64,000 nt of DNA. It comes from Bacillus sp. J33 (GTDB taxonomy: Bacteria > Bacillota > Bacilli > Bacillales > Cytobacillaceae). Numbering within the stretch: position 1 is the stretch's first letter; each line of letters begins with the position of its first letter. This document shows, in pieces, positions 17,168 to 27,979 of this stretch. Under the pieces are notes generated by a model. The model ran no database searches, was not told where the DNA came from, and saw only the letters and a program-made list of their open reading frames with translations. Made by a program: the position numbers and the translations under genes. Location of the stretch: NCBI RefSeq assembly GCF_000518885.1, contig NZ_JAEL01000008.1, positions 1 to 64,000 on the forward strand, in the 5' to 3' direction.

Positions 17168-17944
17168 TCACGCGGGATCATCATTCGGAACTGCCCTTTT
17201 ACCGGGTGCGAACCAGCCAAATAGTGCAATACCCACCAACACCCCATAGAAAATCAAAGTCCACCCTGTACTATGGGGAAAATGATGGTCCAGGATACCA
17301 ATATCCTCATGGGCAAGAGTAATGACCGCAAGTTTAACACCTACCCATGCAACAATGGCATAGGCTGTTGTTTCTAATGCCGGGCGTTTTGCCAGGAGCT
17401 TTACAAACCAGGTTGCCGCAAATTTAATCAAAATAAGCCCCGCTATCCCTCCAAGTACAACAACAATAAACTGTCCCCCATCCATGCCGCCGAAGTCATC
17501 AAGCGGTGAGTCCGGAAGACCAAGTGCAAGGGCAACAGCAGCGAGAATCGAGTCGATGGCAAAAGCAAGATCTGCCAGTGCAATCTTCCCTACAGTTGGC
17601 CAAAATCCTTTCCCGGCTGATTCCTCTTTAACATCCTCGCGAATATTCTCATTTTCCTTTCCGAACCTGGCTTTAATGACATGCTTCAATCCCAGATATA
17701 GCAAATAAGCCGCTCCAATCGCCTGGATCTGCCAGACGTTTGCAATAAAAGAAATGGCAAAAAGCGCTATAAATCGGAAAGCAAAGGCCATAATGATTCC
17801 ATAATTTATTGCTTTTTTCTTTTGATCTTCCGGTAAATGCTTTGCTATAACAGCCAGCACAAGGGCGTTGTCTGCCGATAGCAAGCCTTCCAGTCCAATT
17901 AAGATCAGCAGTGCCCAGGCATACTCTAGCCATATAGATTCCAT
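17168..17944 (-). CDS. TerC/YkoY-family membrane transporter (probable Mn export)
   Basis: 258-aa membrane protein of the TerC family, with about seven membrane segments and the conserved acidic motifs SADNAL (about 24-29) and ADLAFAIDSI (about 123-132). Members such as B. subtilis YkoY and YceF export manganese and help metallate secreted proteins; that role is inferred by family. ATG at 17944 follows GGAAGGAGAG. YkoY is often preceded by a yybP-ykoY manganese riboswitch, but I see no such structure upstream, only simple inverted repeats. Single gene with its own terminator. Confidence 0.85.
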   Translation of the reverse strand: MESIWLEYAWALLILIGLEGLLSADNALVLAVIAKHLPEDQKKKAINYGIIMAFAFRFIALFAISFIANVWQIQAIGAAYLLYLGLKHVIKARFGKENENIREDVKEESAGKGFWPTVGKIALADLAFAIDSILAAVALALGLPDSPLDDFGGMDGGQFIVVVLGGIAGLILIKFAATWFVKLLAKRPALETTAYAIVAWVGVKLAVITLAHEDIGILDHHFPHSTGWTLIFYGVLVGIALFGWFAPGKRAVPNDDPA

Positions 17945-18341
17945 CTGCCTCTCTCCTTCCGAAATTCATTATGTTTATAAATGTATGCTAACTATAGAAT
18001 TTCCGAAAATGCTGCAAGAAATCCACAAGAATTTTTGTCATAAGGAAAGGGAACACTATATGCAGAGTTCCCTTGAATTAGATGAGCACTATTAACAGTG
18101 TTTTTGCTGAGTGAATTCAACCCTATGATATAATGAATCCTGTCAGATACCTCAAGGAAAGCCACGGAATTTCTTCCGTGTAATTTATATCAATAATTCA
18201 GGCATTTATTCAGAAATTCTAAGCTTCTTCACTATCAGCCTATCAGCGAATTGCAATAACTACTCCAACATCATTACAGGAATGCTTCCCTGGCAGTTTA
18301 AGACAAAGCGATTACTAATTAGAAATGGCTCAATGTCTTAA
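17945..18341. other. Intergenic region with two inverted repeats
   Basis: About 400 bp upstream of the terC-type gene. It carries AAGGGAAC/GTTCCCTT (18047-18074) and CACGGAA/TTCCGTG (18163-18180). No gene and no recognised riboswitch. Confidence 0.4.
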
Positions 18342-18809
18342 CTATTCAATATAAATTAGATTATTATCCTGGCACCATTCTATGGCTATTTTTTTAAAGC
18401 GATCATCACGGTAGGAATACCATTGATCTTCCATTTCAAATTCTATTATTTTGTCCTTAAATCTTCTAAAAGCCCCCTTTCCCTTAATGGCTCTTAATAA
18501 AGTATCCTGTTTAAGCTGATCACTAATGGTTAAGCAAAAGTCTTCCATGATTTCGTATTCATTCACTTCATATTTAGTAGGTAACTCTATGTAGTCTTCA
18601 AAGTTTTCTACAACATCAATAGCAGCCATTCTATTTTCTTGTTCCCATTCAGGCAAATGATCAAATGGACTTTCATCTTCAGCAGCTCTTAAATCCTCCG
18701 AGGTTATCAACACTATTTCACCGGTTTTATTGTTTAATAAGGAGTGTGACTCTTCAAACTGCATTTCCATTTCTTCAATTATATCTTTAAGCTTTACTTG
18801 TATACCCAT
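18342..18809 (-). CDS. UPF0158-like protein
   Basis: About 155-aa acidic soluble protein resembling the UPF0158 family of uncharacterised bacterial proteins. It has an N-terminal VKLKDIIEEMEMQ, a central ELPTKYEVNEYEIMEDF, and the C-terminal GKGAFRRFKDKIIEFEMEDQWYSYRDDRFKKIAIEWCQDNN, which is the most family-like part. Start chosen at ATG 18809 with AGAGGG upstream; an in-frame GTG at 18821 has no spacing to that site. Biochemical role unknown. Confidence 0.7.
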   Translation of the reverse strand: MGIQVKLKDIIEEMEMQFEESHSLLNNKTGEIVLITSEDLRAAEDESPFDHLPEWEQENRMAAIDVVENFEDYIELPTKYEVNEYEIMEDFCLTISDQLKQDTLLRAIKGKGAFRRFKDKIIEFEMEDQWYSYRDDRFKKIAIEWCQDNNLIYIE

Positions 18810-18872
18810 AGCATTAATCACCCTCTATATTCTAATTATTTTACCCGTTTGTTTAACCAACATTTCTTTATT

Positions 18873-18968
18873 TCTTAGTTTGAAAATTGTTGTTTTACTT
18901 ATAAATACTGCCCGTAGGTTAAAGTTAGTTAGCCGCCTGAAAAGCAACAAACTTTACGAAAACAGCCT
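18873..18968 (+). repeat. MITE-like intergenic repeat, copy 3 (short, degenerate left end)
   Basis: AAAATTGTTGTTTTACTTATAA at the left; CAACAAACTTTACGAAAACA and GCCT at the right. The core is deleted and the left inverted-repeat tip has drifted. Confidence 0.65.
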
Positions 18969-18972
18969 AGTA

Positions 18973-19314
18973 TTAAGCTGAAATTATGTATGGTCCTGGA
19001 GACTTTTGCAGTAGAAAGAGGTCCCCCTTAGTATCTTCAATGATGATAAAATCAGTTTCATTTTTTACTGAATAAATAACCGATCCTTTTTCAAAAAAGT
19101 TAGATTGATTGTTACTTGGAAATTGACCTGCATCTACTTGCCCAATAATTGTACCAATGGTCTTTTCTATTTTATAATCACTTACATTTTCTTCCGTTCC
19201 ATTATATTCAATGTTATTAACGACAACAATCATTGCGTAGCTTCTGCCAGAGGTAGATTGACTGCAAGCAGTGAGAAGCATAACAATAAATATTATTATT
19301 AATGTTTTTTTCAT
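18973..19314 (-). CDS. Small lipoprotein, unknown function
   Basis: 113-aa secreted lipoprotein. The signal peptide MKKTLIIIFIVMLLTAC has a lipobox LLTAC with Cys 17 as lipidation site. The mature part is small and beta-rich (YAMIVVVNNIEYNG, KTIGTIIGQVDA, GSVIYSVKNETDFIIIEDTKGDLFLL), a pattern seen in many short Bacillus lipoproteins with no known role. Start chosen at ATG 19314 behind AAGGGGGAG; the longer ORF to 19389 lacks a ribosome site. Flanked on both sides by repeat copies 3 and 4, so it is an isolated gene. Confidence 0.75.
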   Translation of the reverse strand: MKKTLIIIFIVMLLTACSQSTSGRSYAMIVVVNNIEYNGTEENVSDYKIEKTIGTIIGQVDAGQFPSNNQSNFFEKGSVIYSVKNETDFIIIEDTKGDLFLLQKSPGPYIISA

Positions 19315-19435
19315 ATTCTCCCCCTTTTGTTCAATCATTTCCTTAAAAAAAGCGATTATCCTTCCAAGGTGAACACATTTTTCGGACAAATTCAGCCCTA
19401 AATTGTTGCACCTGCGATTTTTTTGTCTTTCAAAA

Positions 19436-19725
19436 AGGCTCTGTTATCAAATATTGATGGAAGTTACCTATAAATTTTACCCATTGATTTTCACTGCGGC
19501 ACTCAAGCTTTCCCGTGGGAAGGAATGAGACTCTTCTCGGCTTCGCCTGTGGGGTCTCCCACTCCCTCTTTGGAGCAGGACAATGGAAAAGCATCCTTGA
19601 ATTAACACCTCGTCGTAAAAAAATGCGATTGCATTTTCGAGGAGTCAAGTGCCCTCCGTTCCAATCAACTCAGTTGGTTAACCTTAGTTAGGCCTGAAAA
19701 GCAACAAACTTTACGAAAACAGCGT
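19436..19725 (+). repeat. MITE-like intergenic repeat, copy 4 (longest form)
   Basis: Starts AGGCTCTGTTATCAAA, contains the GC-rich core (CTTTCCCGTGGGAAGGAATG, TGTGGGGTCTCCCAC) and an extra segment around AGCATCCTTGAATTAACACC and TCGTCGTAA, shared only with copies 7 and 9. Ends CAACAAACTTTACGAAAACA. Confidence 0.8.
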
Positions 19726-19727
19726 TC

Positions 19728-19760
19728 AAAAAAAGACTGTCACAAAAGTTGAGACAGCCT
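19728..19760 (-). terminator. Terminator of the CocE-type gene
   Basis: Minus strand: AGGCTGTC, loop, GACAGTCT, then TTTTTTT. It sits between the stop at 19771 and repeat copy 4. Confidence 0.75.
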
Positions 19761-19770
19761 ACATTTTTCA

Positions 19771-21009
19771 TCATTTGATTACTGGTAACAATATATGCGA
19801 GGGATATTCGCTTTGATGATAGATCGTTTGTTTTGCTTTCTTCATTTCCTTACTAATAAGCATCGTTTTTCCTGTATTTAGGTTCATATCGTAACGCGGG
19901 AAATTGCTTGATGAAATTTCCACTCTAATACAGTGTCCAGGCAGGAATACATTACTGGTTGCCCAAAGGTCAATTTCGTATTCGTTAATAGTGTCTTTTA
20001 TTGCGTCTTCTTGCTTAATCTCATTTGAATAGGTTGCCCGAACGATGCCATCTGTTAAATTGTAAGCTTTTCCATTCGGCATGACATCGACTAATTTGGC
20101 TGTAAAATCTGTATCTATGGCATCGGTTTTTGCCCAAAGCTTAACTTTAATCGGCCCTGTTACCTCAAGGGGCTCTGTTAAAGGTTCAGAGGTGTAAACT
20201 AATACATCTTCTCTTGATTCGATTTCACGCTGATCACGAGGTCCCATCGTGTTGACGCCAGCAAACAAAGTGCCTCCTCCATTTGTTGGAACTGGGTTAG
20301 AGGGATCATATACAAATGTATCGTATGGTTCGCTCCCAGCTGGCTCAACGCTTAAACGGCCATCTCCATAACATGTATTAGCACGGCCACCACTATGAAA
20401 ATAATAAGGAGTATAGTTTGTTCGGGCAAGCGGCCATTCATATTCATCTCTCCATACATTTGTCCCCATAACAAATAGTTTAATCGGGGCTTCCTCAGCA
20501 GCTGATGATACTTTTTCTTTTAACATCGCATCAAACCAGCGGATATGCAGACTTGTTAAATCTTTCTCGTAATCGATCCAGTCACCAGATGCGTGAATGC
20601 CAAAAGACCTTTCACCCAATGTTGAACTGAATACACCATGTCCCCAAGGGCCAATGATTAATCTTTGTCCATTCGTTTTTTCATTTAATTGGGTATAGTT
20701 TCGAAGGGTGGCCTGTAAAAAGTTATCATACCAGCCAGCGATATGATAGGCAGGAATGTCTACTTTATCATATTTGTGCTGGATACTCATTCGCTCCAGA
20801 TCTTCTTCACTTAATTTGTTATCGATAAAGTCATAGAAAAAATCTGCCACTCCCAGCTCCTGAAGCGGAGGCCATTTTTCAATTGGCATGTATGAATACC
20901 ATTCCTCAATGTTATTATAATACTCGGCTAATTTCAGCATCATGGAAGAATATTCTTCTTCGTTTTTGTACTTTCTTTTTATTTGATCTGGAGCAATGGA
21001 TTCAAGAGC
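19771..21009 (-). pseudogene. CocE/NonD-family hydrolase, C-terminal part after in-frame stop
   Basis: About 412 codons continuing in the same frame as the upstream 160-codon piece, separated only by a TAG at 21010-21012. It contains the rest of the alpha/beta-hydrolase core (IPAYHIAGWYDNFLQAT with a probable catalytic Asp, IGPWGHGVF with a probable catalytic His) and the C-terminal jelly-roll domain of X-Pro dipeptidyl-peptidase-like (PepX_C) type (LEVTGPIKVKLWAKTDAIDTDF, RVEISSSNFPRYD). An internal ATG at 20943 has no ribosome site, so this half is unlikely to be made on its own. Confidence 0.8.
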
Positions 21010-21492
21010 CTAAGTCTCAGATGTGCCTACTAAAAATTTTCCTTTATCTTTAACAGCATCTGTCTGCCAATTGCTTAAAGTCATAGCTGGTACGATTGCA
21101 TGTAAATGCGGTGGCCTTTCGGCAGCAGCAAGTAATTGTGTGAATCCATAATAGGATAATCCAAACATACCCACTTTTCCTGAAGAATAAGGCAACTGTG
21201 CTGCCCATTCTACAGTGTCATAGCCATCTTCTGCTTCATATAGTAGCGGATAAAACTCCCCTTCAGATGCGAACCGTCCTCTAACATCCTGGATCTTTAC
21301 GGCGTACCCATTTTGCACAAGGCGATTTGTATCCAGATATCGATGAGAAAACATCGGCAAGTCTTTTTTATAGGGCAGGCGCGTCAATAATACCGGAAAT
21401 TCACTATCTATATTTGGCCGATAAATATCCGAATATAGGATCGTACCGTCTCTCATAGTACAAGATACATTTTTTTCTAATATGATCTCCAT
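21010..21492 (-). pseudogene. CocE/NonD-family hydrolase, N-terminal part ending in TAG
   Basis: 160 codons giving the N-terminal half of the alpha/beta-hydrolase domain: MRDGTILYSDIYRP, QDVRGRFASEGEF, and the nucleophile elbow GLSYYG with Ser about residue 113. An amber codon at 21010-21012 then interrupts an otherwise open frame of about 573 codons, the normal length for CocE-type acylases or esterases. ATG at 21492 follows GAGGAG. The position just downstream of an osmolyte/carnitine transporter suggests an ester hydrolase for a choline or carnitine ester; that is speculation. Nonsense mutation, sequencing error or read-through are the options. Confidence 0.8.
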
Positions 21493-21523
21493 TGATTCCA
21501 CTCCTCAAAAGAATGCTTTCCTT

Positions 21524-21566
21524 TTAAAAAAATCCACCCTGGTATGTAACCGGATGGATTTTTTTC
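21524..21566. terminator. Bidirectional terminator after the opuC-like operon
   Basis: AAAAAAATCCA(C)CC ... GG(A)TGGATTTTTTT, a stem with A- and T-runs on both sides, six bases after the last transporter gene. It largely uncouples the CocE-type gene from the operon. Confidence 0.8.
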
Positions 21567-21571
21567 ATCAT

Positions 21572-22261
21572 CTATACAGCCTGCTCCTCAGCTTTTTTCC
21601 AAGAACCTTTCTTTTTCACTGGCGAGAGTTTGCGTTCGAACCATGCCATGACCAGATCGGCAATAACGGCCATCAGCGCTGTAGGGATAGCACCTGCCAG
21701 GATAATGGCTGTCCCGTCCGTAGCATTTGTACCGCGGAGGATAATGTCTCCTAATCCACCTGCGCCAATAAAAGTGCCAATTGTTGCAATTCCGATTGTA
21801 ATGACGAGAGCTGTTCGGAGCCCAGCCATAATCACGGACAATGCTAAGGGCAGTTCCACCATACGAAGCACCTGAAATTTCGTCATCCCCATTGCTTTTC
21901 CTGATTCTAGCAGGGCATGATCAACATTGCGAACCCCTGTATAAGTATTTTTTATAATAGGCAAAAGTGAATAGAGAAAGAGAGCAAACACGACGGTATT
22001 CGTTCCAAGTCCCATAACCAGCATAAGAACAGCCAGCATCGCCAAGGCAGGAATCGTTTGAATAATATTAGCAAGTGACATTACCCATGGACTTAACCGA
22101 TGATAACGAGAGATTAGTATCCCGACCGGAATTGCCACGATTGCTGCAAGCAGCACGCCATAAGCGGACATTAAAAAGTGCCGATAGAATTGTTCCCATA
22201 CATAACTTGCATTTTGCGAATAATAATACAAAACGTCTTGGATCGTTTCCAAAATGGACAC
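21572..22261 (-). CDS. opuCD: OpuC-like osmolyte ABC transporter permease (second)
   Basis: 229-aa inner-membrane permease of the OpuB/OpuC (quaternary amine) type, with about five membrane segments and the EAA-like loop ESGKAMGMTKFQVLRMVELPLALSVIMAG. It pairs with the first permease to form the channel for compatible solutes (glycine betaine, carnitine, choline and relatives). Starts at ATG 22261, four bases after the binding-protein gene; last gene of the four-gene transporter operon and followed by a strong terminator. The basic C-terminal tail (KKKGSWKK) is cytoplasmic. Substrate inferred from adjacent carnitine genes. Confidence 0.9.
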   Translation of the reverse strand: MSILETIQDVLYYYSQNASYVWEQFYRHFLMSAYGVLLAAIVAIPVGILISRYHRLSPWVMSLANIIQTIPALAMLAVLMLVMGLGTNTVVFALFLYSLLPIIKNTYTGVRNVDHALLESGKAMGMTKFQVLRMVELPLALSVIMAGLRTALVITIGIATIGTFIGAGGLGDIILRGTNATDGTAIILAGAIPTALMAVIADLVMAWFERKLSPVKKKGSWKKAEEQAV

Positions 22262-22264
22262 CCC

Positions 22265-23858
<1,594 letters not shown>

Positions 23859-23880
23859 CTCATCTCCCTCCTCTTCATGT

Positions 23881-25011
23881 TTACTGTGTGATTTCCTCTT
23901 CTCCCCATATCGAATCGTAAACAATATCCACAAGGCTTGCTCTTGTTACGATCCCAACAAGCCGATGGTCTTGATCGACAACCGGGACATATTTCATTCC
24001 TTTTTTCAAAATTTTGCGAATCGTATCCCGCACTAGATTATCTTTATTTACTGTCAGCTCTGTTTCAATTACATCACCTACGAGATTGGCTTTTTTACGT
24101 TTCTGGTCAATAATTTCAATGTCAATATATCCTTGAAGGATTTGTGCTTTATCAACAACAAGCAATGAATCTACACGTTGTTCCTTCATTAGTTGAATGG
24201 CTTCAGATAACGTTTTTTCCGGTGAAATGGTAATTGGTTTTGGATTCATAATTTGCTCAACCGTCTGAATAGTAGGTTTTACCTGTACAAGACGATCTTT
24301 TCCAATAAATTCTTCAACAAATTCATCAGCCGGGTTTCGCAGGATCTCATCTGGTGATGCGCATTGCACTAACTGGCCATCACGCATAATGACAATACGA
24401 TCAGCCAGCTTTAGCGCCTCATCCATATCATGAGTAACAAACACGATGGTTTTGCCCAATTTTTGTTGGAGATTTTTGAATTCTTCCTGCAAAGAATCTC
24501 TTGTAATTGGGTCAAGTGCTCCAAATGGTTCATCCATTAAAATCAATGACTGGTCTGCTGCCAATGCACGCAGCACGCCAATCCTTTGCTGCTGCCCTCC
24601 ACTAAGCTCGTGCGGATAACGATCCAAGTACTCAGGCGTCATGTCTACTAAATCCAATAACTCTCTAGCACGAGCACGGCGTTTTTCTTCTGGCCATTTT
24701 AGTAATTTAGGAACAAGCGAAATGTTTTCCTGAATCGTCATATGCGGAAACAAACCGATTTGCTGGATCACATACCCAATTTCTCTTCTCAGCTGAACCG
24801 GATCCTTCTCAATAATATTTTCTCCATTAATATAAATGCTTCCGTCAGAAGGTTCGATTAAACGGTTAATCATTTTCATTGTCGTTGTTTTACCACAGCC
24901 ACTTGGTCCGATAAAACAGATAAATTCACCTTTATCAAATTCTAATGACAAATTGTTAACCGCTTTTTTTCCTCCTTTATAAACCTTTGAAACATGGTCG
25001 AATTTCAGCAA
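23881..25011 (-). CDS. opuCA: OpuC-like osmolyte ABC transporter ATPase with CBS domains
   Basis: 376-aa ATP-binding subunit. Walker [11 protein letters not shown] at about 35-44, signature LSGGQQQR near 138, Walker [14 protein letters not shown] near 158, switch His in FVTHDMDEA. The C-terminal third (about 255-370) holds two CBS domains ([21 protein letters not shown] and [18 protein letters not shown]), which in OpuCA-type transporters sense ionic strength or nucleotides. The start is TTG at 25011 with GGAGGT ahead, giving near the B. subtilis OpuCA length of 380; the longer ORF to 25143 includes the operator region. First gene of the operon, divergent from its probable repressor. Confidence 0.92.
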   Translation of the reverse strand: MLKFDHVSKVYKGGKKAVNNLSLEFDKGEFICFIGPSGCGKTTTMKMINRLIEPSDGSIYINGENIIEKDPVQLRREIGYVIQQIGLFPHMTIQENISLVPKLLKWPEEKRRARARELLDLVDMTPEYLDRYPHELSGGQQQRIGVLRALAADQSLILMDEPFGALDPITRDSLQEEFKNLQQKLGKTIVFVTHDMDEALKLADRIVIMRDGQLVQCASPDEILRNPADEFVEEFIGKDRLVQVKPTIQTVEQIMNPKPITISPEKTLSEAIQLMKEQRVDSLLVVDKAQILQGYIDIEIIDQKRKKANLVGDVIETELTVNKDNLVRDTIRKILKKGMKYVPVVDQDHRLVGIVTRASLVDIVYDSIWGEEEITQ

Positions 25012-25090
25012 AATGCAGGCACCTCCATAAAATTTTTGCAATCGTAAATATAAATGCGCATATTTAACAGCTGCATTTTTTAGTATAGAG

Positions 25091-25171
25091 TAAAGTTTGT
25101 AAAATAAAAAGTTTATAAACTTTACATATTGTATAAAATTCACGTAAAATATTTCTTGTATAAAGTTTATA
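25091..25171. promoter_or_regulatory. Operator-like palindromes between opuCA and the OpcR-like gene
   Basis: Three related sites: TAAAGTTTGTAAA (25091-25103), the perfect 14-bp palindrome AAGTTTATAAACTT (25109-25122) and TATAAAGTTTATA (25159-25171). All lie in the divergent promoter region. Binding by the adjacent GbsR/OpcR-type repressor is inferred from position and repeated TAAAGTTTATA core. Confidence 0.6.
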
Positions 25172-25291
25172 TGGTGTTTTTCTTAAGATTCCTTGCTGTT
25201 CTTTTTCTTTCCTGGCATTTCCTCATTTTTGGTTTTATAAATAAATATGGTACATTGACTTATGAAGCTGGCTATTGGAAGGGTGTTCCAC

Positions 25292-25843
25292 GTGGATGAA
25301 AAACCATTATTAAAAGTGAAACAGGTTGAAGATCAATTTGCGGAAAAAATTGCAGATAATATGCGCACATTCGGAGTCTCAACGACAGTCGGGAGAGTGC
25401 TGGGGATTATTTATATGAATCGAAAACCAATGACTCTTGATGAATTGTCGGAAGCTACTGGGATGAGCAAGACCCGGATGAGTCAGGTTATGCGAGAAAT
25501 GCTCGATCTTAACATTGCGGAAAAGGTTTTTGAAAAAGGAGTCCGTAAAGACTTATATAATGTCGAGCAGGACTATTATCAAACCTTTATTTCGCTGTTC
25601 ACATCCAATTGGCAAAAAGTCATCAATAAAAACAAACTTTTCGAGAAAAAGCTATCTGCTGAATTAAGGGACGTGCTCCAAAATGAGGATATTAATGAAG
25701 AAACTGAGCAGAAGATAAATGAGCTGCTGCAGGAAACAAAGGAATGGCTAAATTACTACCAATGGTTAGGAAATTTAGTCGAGTTCTTCGATAGTGGAGA
25801 AATATTCAAACATGTTCCGAAGCCTGAGAATTCCCAACACTAA
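25292..25843 (+). CDS. GbsR/OpcR-family transcriptional repressor
   Basis: 183-aa MarR-superfamily protein of the GbsR type. The winged helix is at about residues 30-95: TFGVSTTVGRVLGIIYMNRKPMTLDELSEATGMSKTRMSQVMREMLDL, then VFEKGVRKDLYNVEQDYYQ. The C-terminal helical part (WLNYYQWLGNLVEFF) is the dimer/effector region. GbsR and OpcR in B. subtilis repress choline/betaine uptake genes such as opuB and opuC. The start is probably GTG at 25292 with GGAAGGGTG ahead; an ATG at 25262 lacks a ribosome site. Divergent from the opuC-like operon and followed by a strong terminator before the carnitine genes, it probably controls the transporter and perhaps the pathway. Confidence 0.88.
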   Translation: MDEKPLLKVKQVEDQFAEKIADNMRTFGVSTTVGRVLGIIYMNRKPMTLDELSEATGMSKTRMSQVMREMLDLNIAEKVFEKGVRKDLYNVEQDYYQTFISLFTSNWQKVINKNKLFEKKLSAELRDVLQNEDINEETEQKINELLQETKEWLNYYQWLGNLVEFFDSGEIFKHVPKPENSQH

Positions 25844-25891
25844 TTAAGTGGAAATTGTCTTGGCAAATATGAAAAATCATGCAATACCTTG

Positions 25892-25934
25892 AAAAAAGAG
25901 AAAATGGAAGCTTACCCATTTTCTCTTTTTTATT
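25892..25934 (+). terminator. Terminator of the OpcR-like gene
   Basis: AAAAAAGAGAAAATGG, short loop, CCATTTTCTCTTTTTT: eleven-pair stem with a long T-run. Bidirectional in appearance. Confidence 0.9.
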
Positions 25935-26102
25935 TACAAAGTGAAACTTCCATCAGTGGCGAGTTTTTATTCCCTCTAATGGTTAGTTGAACGAGCCGGG
26001 TACTTTCTGATGAATATTTCCCCTTTCCTCTCATGAAATCTCTAAATTTTATTGCAGGAGTATTAGTGCCAGTTCATTCGGAATAAAAAAGGAGGAGACA
26101 TT

Positions 26103-26996
26103 ATGAATAAAAATGTAATCGTAACATGTGCTGTAACAGGGGCAGGAGAAACGGCAAAAAAAAGCTCACACGTGCCAGTAACCCCTGAAGAGATAGCGAA
26201 ATCTTCCATTGAAGCAGCGAAGGCAGGTGCCACAATCGCTCATATCCATGTGCGTGATCCCAAAACGGGAGCACTTAGCCATGACCCTGCCCTATTTAAA
26301 GAAGTCGTTGAAAGAATACGAGAATCAGATACAGATGTTATTCTAAATATTACTGCTGGCGGAGGCGGGGATTGGATTCCAAGCAAAGAGAATCCAGCAA
26401 TTGGGGGTCCTGGAACGGACATGCAAACACCAGAAGAGCGCCATGAACCTGTGGGAGCTTTATTGCCTGAAATCTGTACATTAGATTGCGGGAGTCTTAA
26501 TTTCGGCGACCAACTTTACGTCAGTCCAACAGATTGGCTGCGCAAGCAAGCTCGCCTCATTCAGGAAAGCGGTGTGAAGCCTGAATTGGAATGCTTTGAT
26601 ACCGGTCATGTTCGCTTTGCTAAACAATTAATTGAAGAAGGCCTTATTGATGGTGATCCGATGTTCCAATTTTGCCTTGGAATCCCATGGGGAGCAGAAG
26701 CGGATGCAGAAACCATGCTGTATATGCGCGATAAACTTCCGGAAAATGCTCACTGGTCAGCATTTGGAATTGGTCGAATGCAAATGCCAATGGCGATCCA
26801 ATCTATGCTTCTAGGCGGAAATGTTCGTGTAGGCTTGGAGGATAATCTTTACCTGGATAAAGGCGTTTTGGCAACAAATGCACAGTTGGTAGATCGAGTG
26901 GTTACAACCATGAACGGATTAGGTGCTAAACCAATGACACCTCAAGAAGCACGAAAACACCTGGGATTAAGAAATCCTCATGGAAAGGCTGAATAA
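26103..26996 (+). CDS. BKACE-family beta-keto acid cleavage enzyme (probable dehydrocarnitine cleavage)
   Basis: 297-aa member of the beta-keto acid cleavage enzyme family (DUF849, TIM barrel, zinc-dependent). These use acetyl-CoA to cleave a beta-keto acid to acetoacetate and an acyl-CoA. Family motifs: [20 protein letters not shown], the zinc-site HIHVRD (47-52), [39 protein letters not shown]. The neighbouring carnitine dehydrogenase and thioesterase make 3-dehydrocarnitine the likely substrate, giving betainyl-CoA, as for CdhC of Pseudomonas. ATG at 26103 follows AAAGGAGGAG. First gene of the three-gene operon. Confidence 0.88.
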   Translation: MNKNVIVTCAVTGAGETAKKSSHVPVTPEEIAKSSIEAAKAGATIAHIHVRDPKTGALSHDPALFKEVVERIRESDTDVILNITAGGGGDWIPSKENPAIGGPGTDMQTPEERHEPVGALLPEICTLDCGSLNFGDQLYVSPTDWLRKQARLIQESGVKPELECFDTGHVRFAKQLIEEGLIDGDPMFQFCLGIPWGAEADAETMLYMRDKLPENAHWSAFGIGRMQMPMAIQSMLLGGNVRVGLEDNLYLDKGVLATNAQLVDRVVTTMNGLGAKPMTPQEARKHLGLRNPHGKAE

Positions 26997-26997
26997 A

Positions 26998-27960
26998 ATG
27001 GGAACAAATACGATTAAAAAAGTTGCGGTTGTTGGAACAGGTGTGATTGGAAACGGATGGATTTCTCGTTTTCTATCACAAGGCTATGATGTCGTTGCAA
27101 CAGACCCGGCAGAAAATGCAGAAGTACGTATAAGAGAAAGTATAGAGAATGCTTGGCCAGCACTCGAAAAGCAAGGATTAGCTGAAGGTGCTTCCAAGGA
27201 CAGGCTAAAGTTCGAACCAGACTTGGCAAAAGCCGTAGCAGATGCTGATCTTATTCAGGAAAATGTTCCTGAGCGGGAAGAGTTAAAAAGAAAGATCCTG
27301 GCAGAAATTGACCGCTTCTCTAAACCGGAAGCGATTATTGCCTCAAGTACTTCAGGCCTAAAGCCAAGTACATTACAGGAAGATTGCGAACGTCCTGAAC
27401 GTGTAATCGTTGCGCATCCGTTCAATCCCGTTTATTTAATTCCACTGGTAGAATTGGTTGGCGGAAAAGACACTTCTCCTGAAACTATAAAAATGGCAGA
27501 GCAATTTTATCAATCTATTAAAATGAAGTCGCTTGTAATTTCAACCGAAGTGGAAGGCCATGTTGCTGACCGTCTTATGGAAGCTATTTGGCGCGAAGCA
27601 CTTCACCTTGTAAATGACGGAGTCGCCTCAACTGAAGAAGTAGACGCAGCTATCATCTACGGTCCTGGATTGCGCTGGGCGCTTATGGGGCCATTTTTGA
27701 CCCTTCATCTTGCAGGCGGTGAACAAGGGATGAGACACATGCTTGAACAATTTGGTCCAGCCTTAAAACTGCCATGGACTAAATTAGTTGCACCCGACCT
27801 TACTGAGGAACTGACAAACCGGGTTGTTGAAGGGTGTGAAGCTCAAACTGCTGGACATTCTATCACAGAACTTGAACAGCGACGTGATGAATTCTTGATT
27901 GAGCTTATGCAATTGCTTGAAAAATATTGGCCGGGAGCAAGCTTAAACGGAAAGCTCTAA
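26998..27960 (+). CDS. L-carnitine 3-dehydrogenase
   Basis: 320-aa NAD-dependent enzyme of the 3-hydroxyacyl-CoA dehydrogenase family, oxidising L-carnitine to 3-dehydrocarnitine in the cytoplasm (CdhA/LcdH type). N-terminal Rossmann motif VVGTGVIGNGW (11-21), a central IQENVPEREELKRKIL and IIASSTSGLKPS, catalytic-region AHPFNPVYLIPLVELVGG and a C-terminal helical domain with GPGLRWALMGPFLTLHLAGG, a stretch characteristic of carnitine dehydrogenases rather than fatty-acid enzymes. Starts at ATG 26998, one base after the TAA of the preceding gene; an ORF start at 26980 lies inside that gene. Confidence 0.9.
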   Translation: MGTNTIKKVAVVGTGVIGNGWISRFLSQGYDVVATDPAENAEVRIRESIENAWPALEKQGLAEGASKDRLKFEPDLAKAVADADLIQENVPEREELKRKILAEIDRFSKPEAIIASSTSGLKPSTLQEDCERPERVIVAHPFNPVYLIPLVELVGGKDTSPETIKMAEQFYQSIKMKSLVISTEVEGHVADRLMEAIWREALHLVNDGVASTEEVDAAIIYGPGLRWALMGPFLTLHLAGGEQGMRHMLEQFGPALKLPWTKLVAPDLTEELTNRVVEGCEAQTAGHSITELEQRRDEFLIELMQLLEKYWPGASLNGKL

Positions 27961-27979
27961 CATGGAAGGAGGAAGTCAA

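Noticed and set aside
17673-17969. 98-aa open frame overlapping the terC-type gene
   Set aside because: A shadow frame of the conserved TerC protein with no independent ribosome site.
17945-18341. yybP-ykoY manganese riboswitch upstream of the terC-type gene
   Set aside because: Looked for because of the family; only simple inverted repeats are visible and none of the conserved loops.
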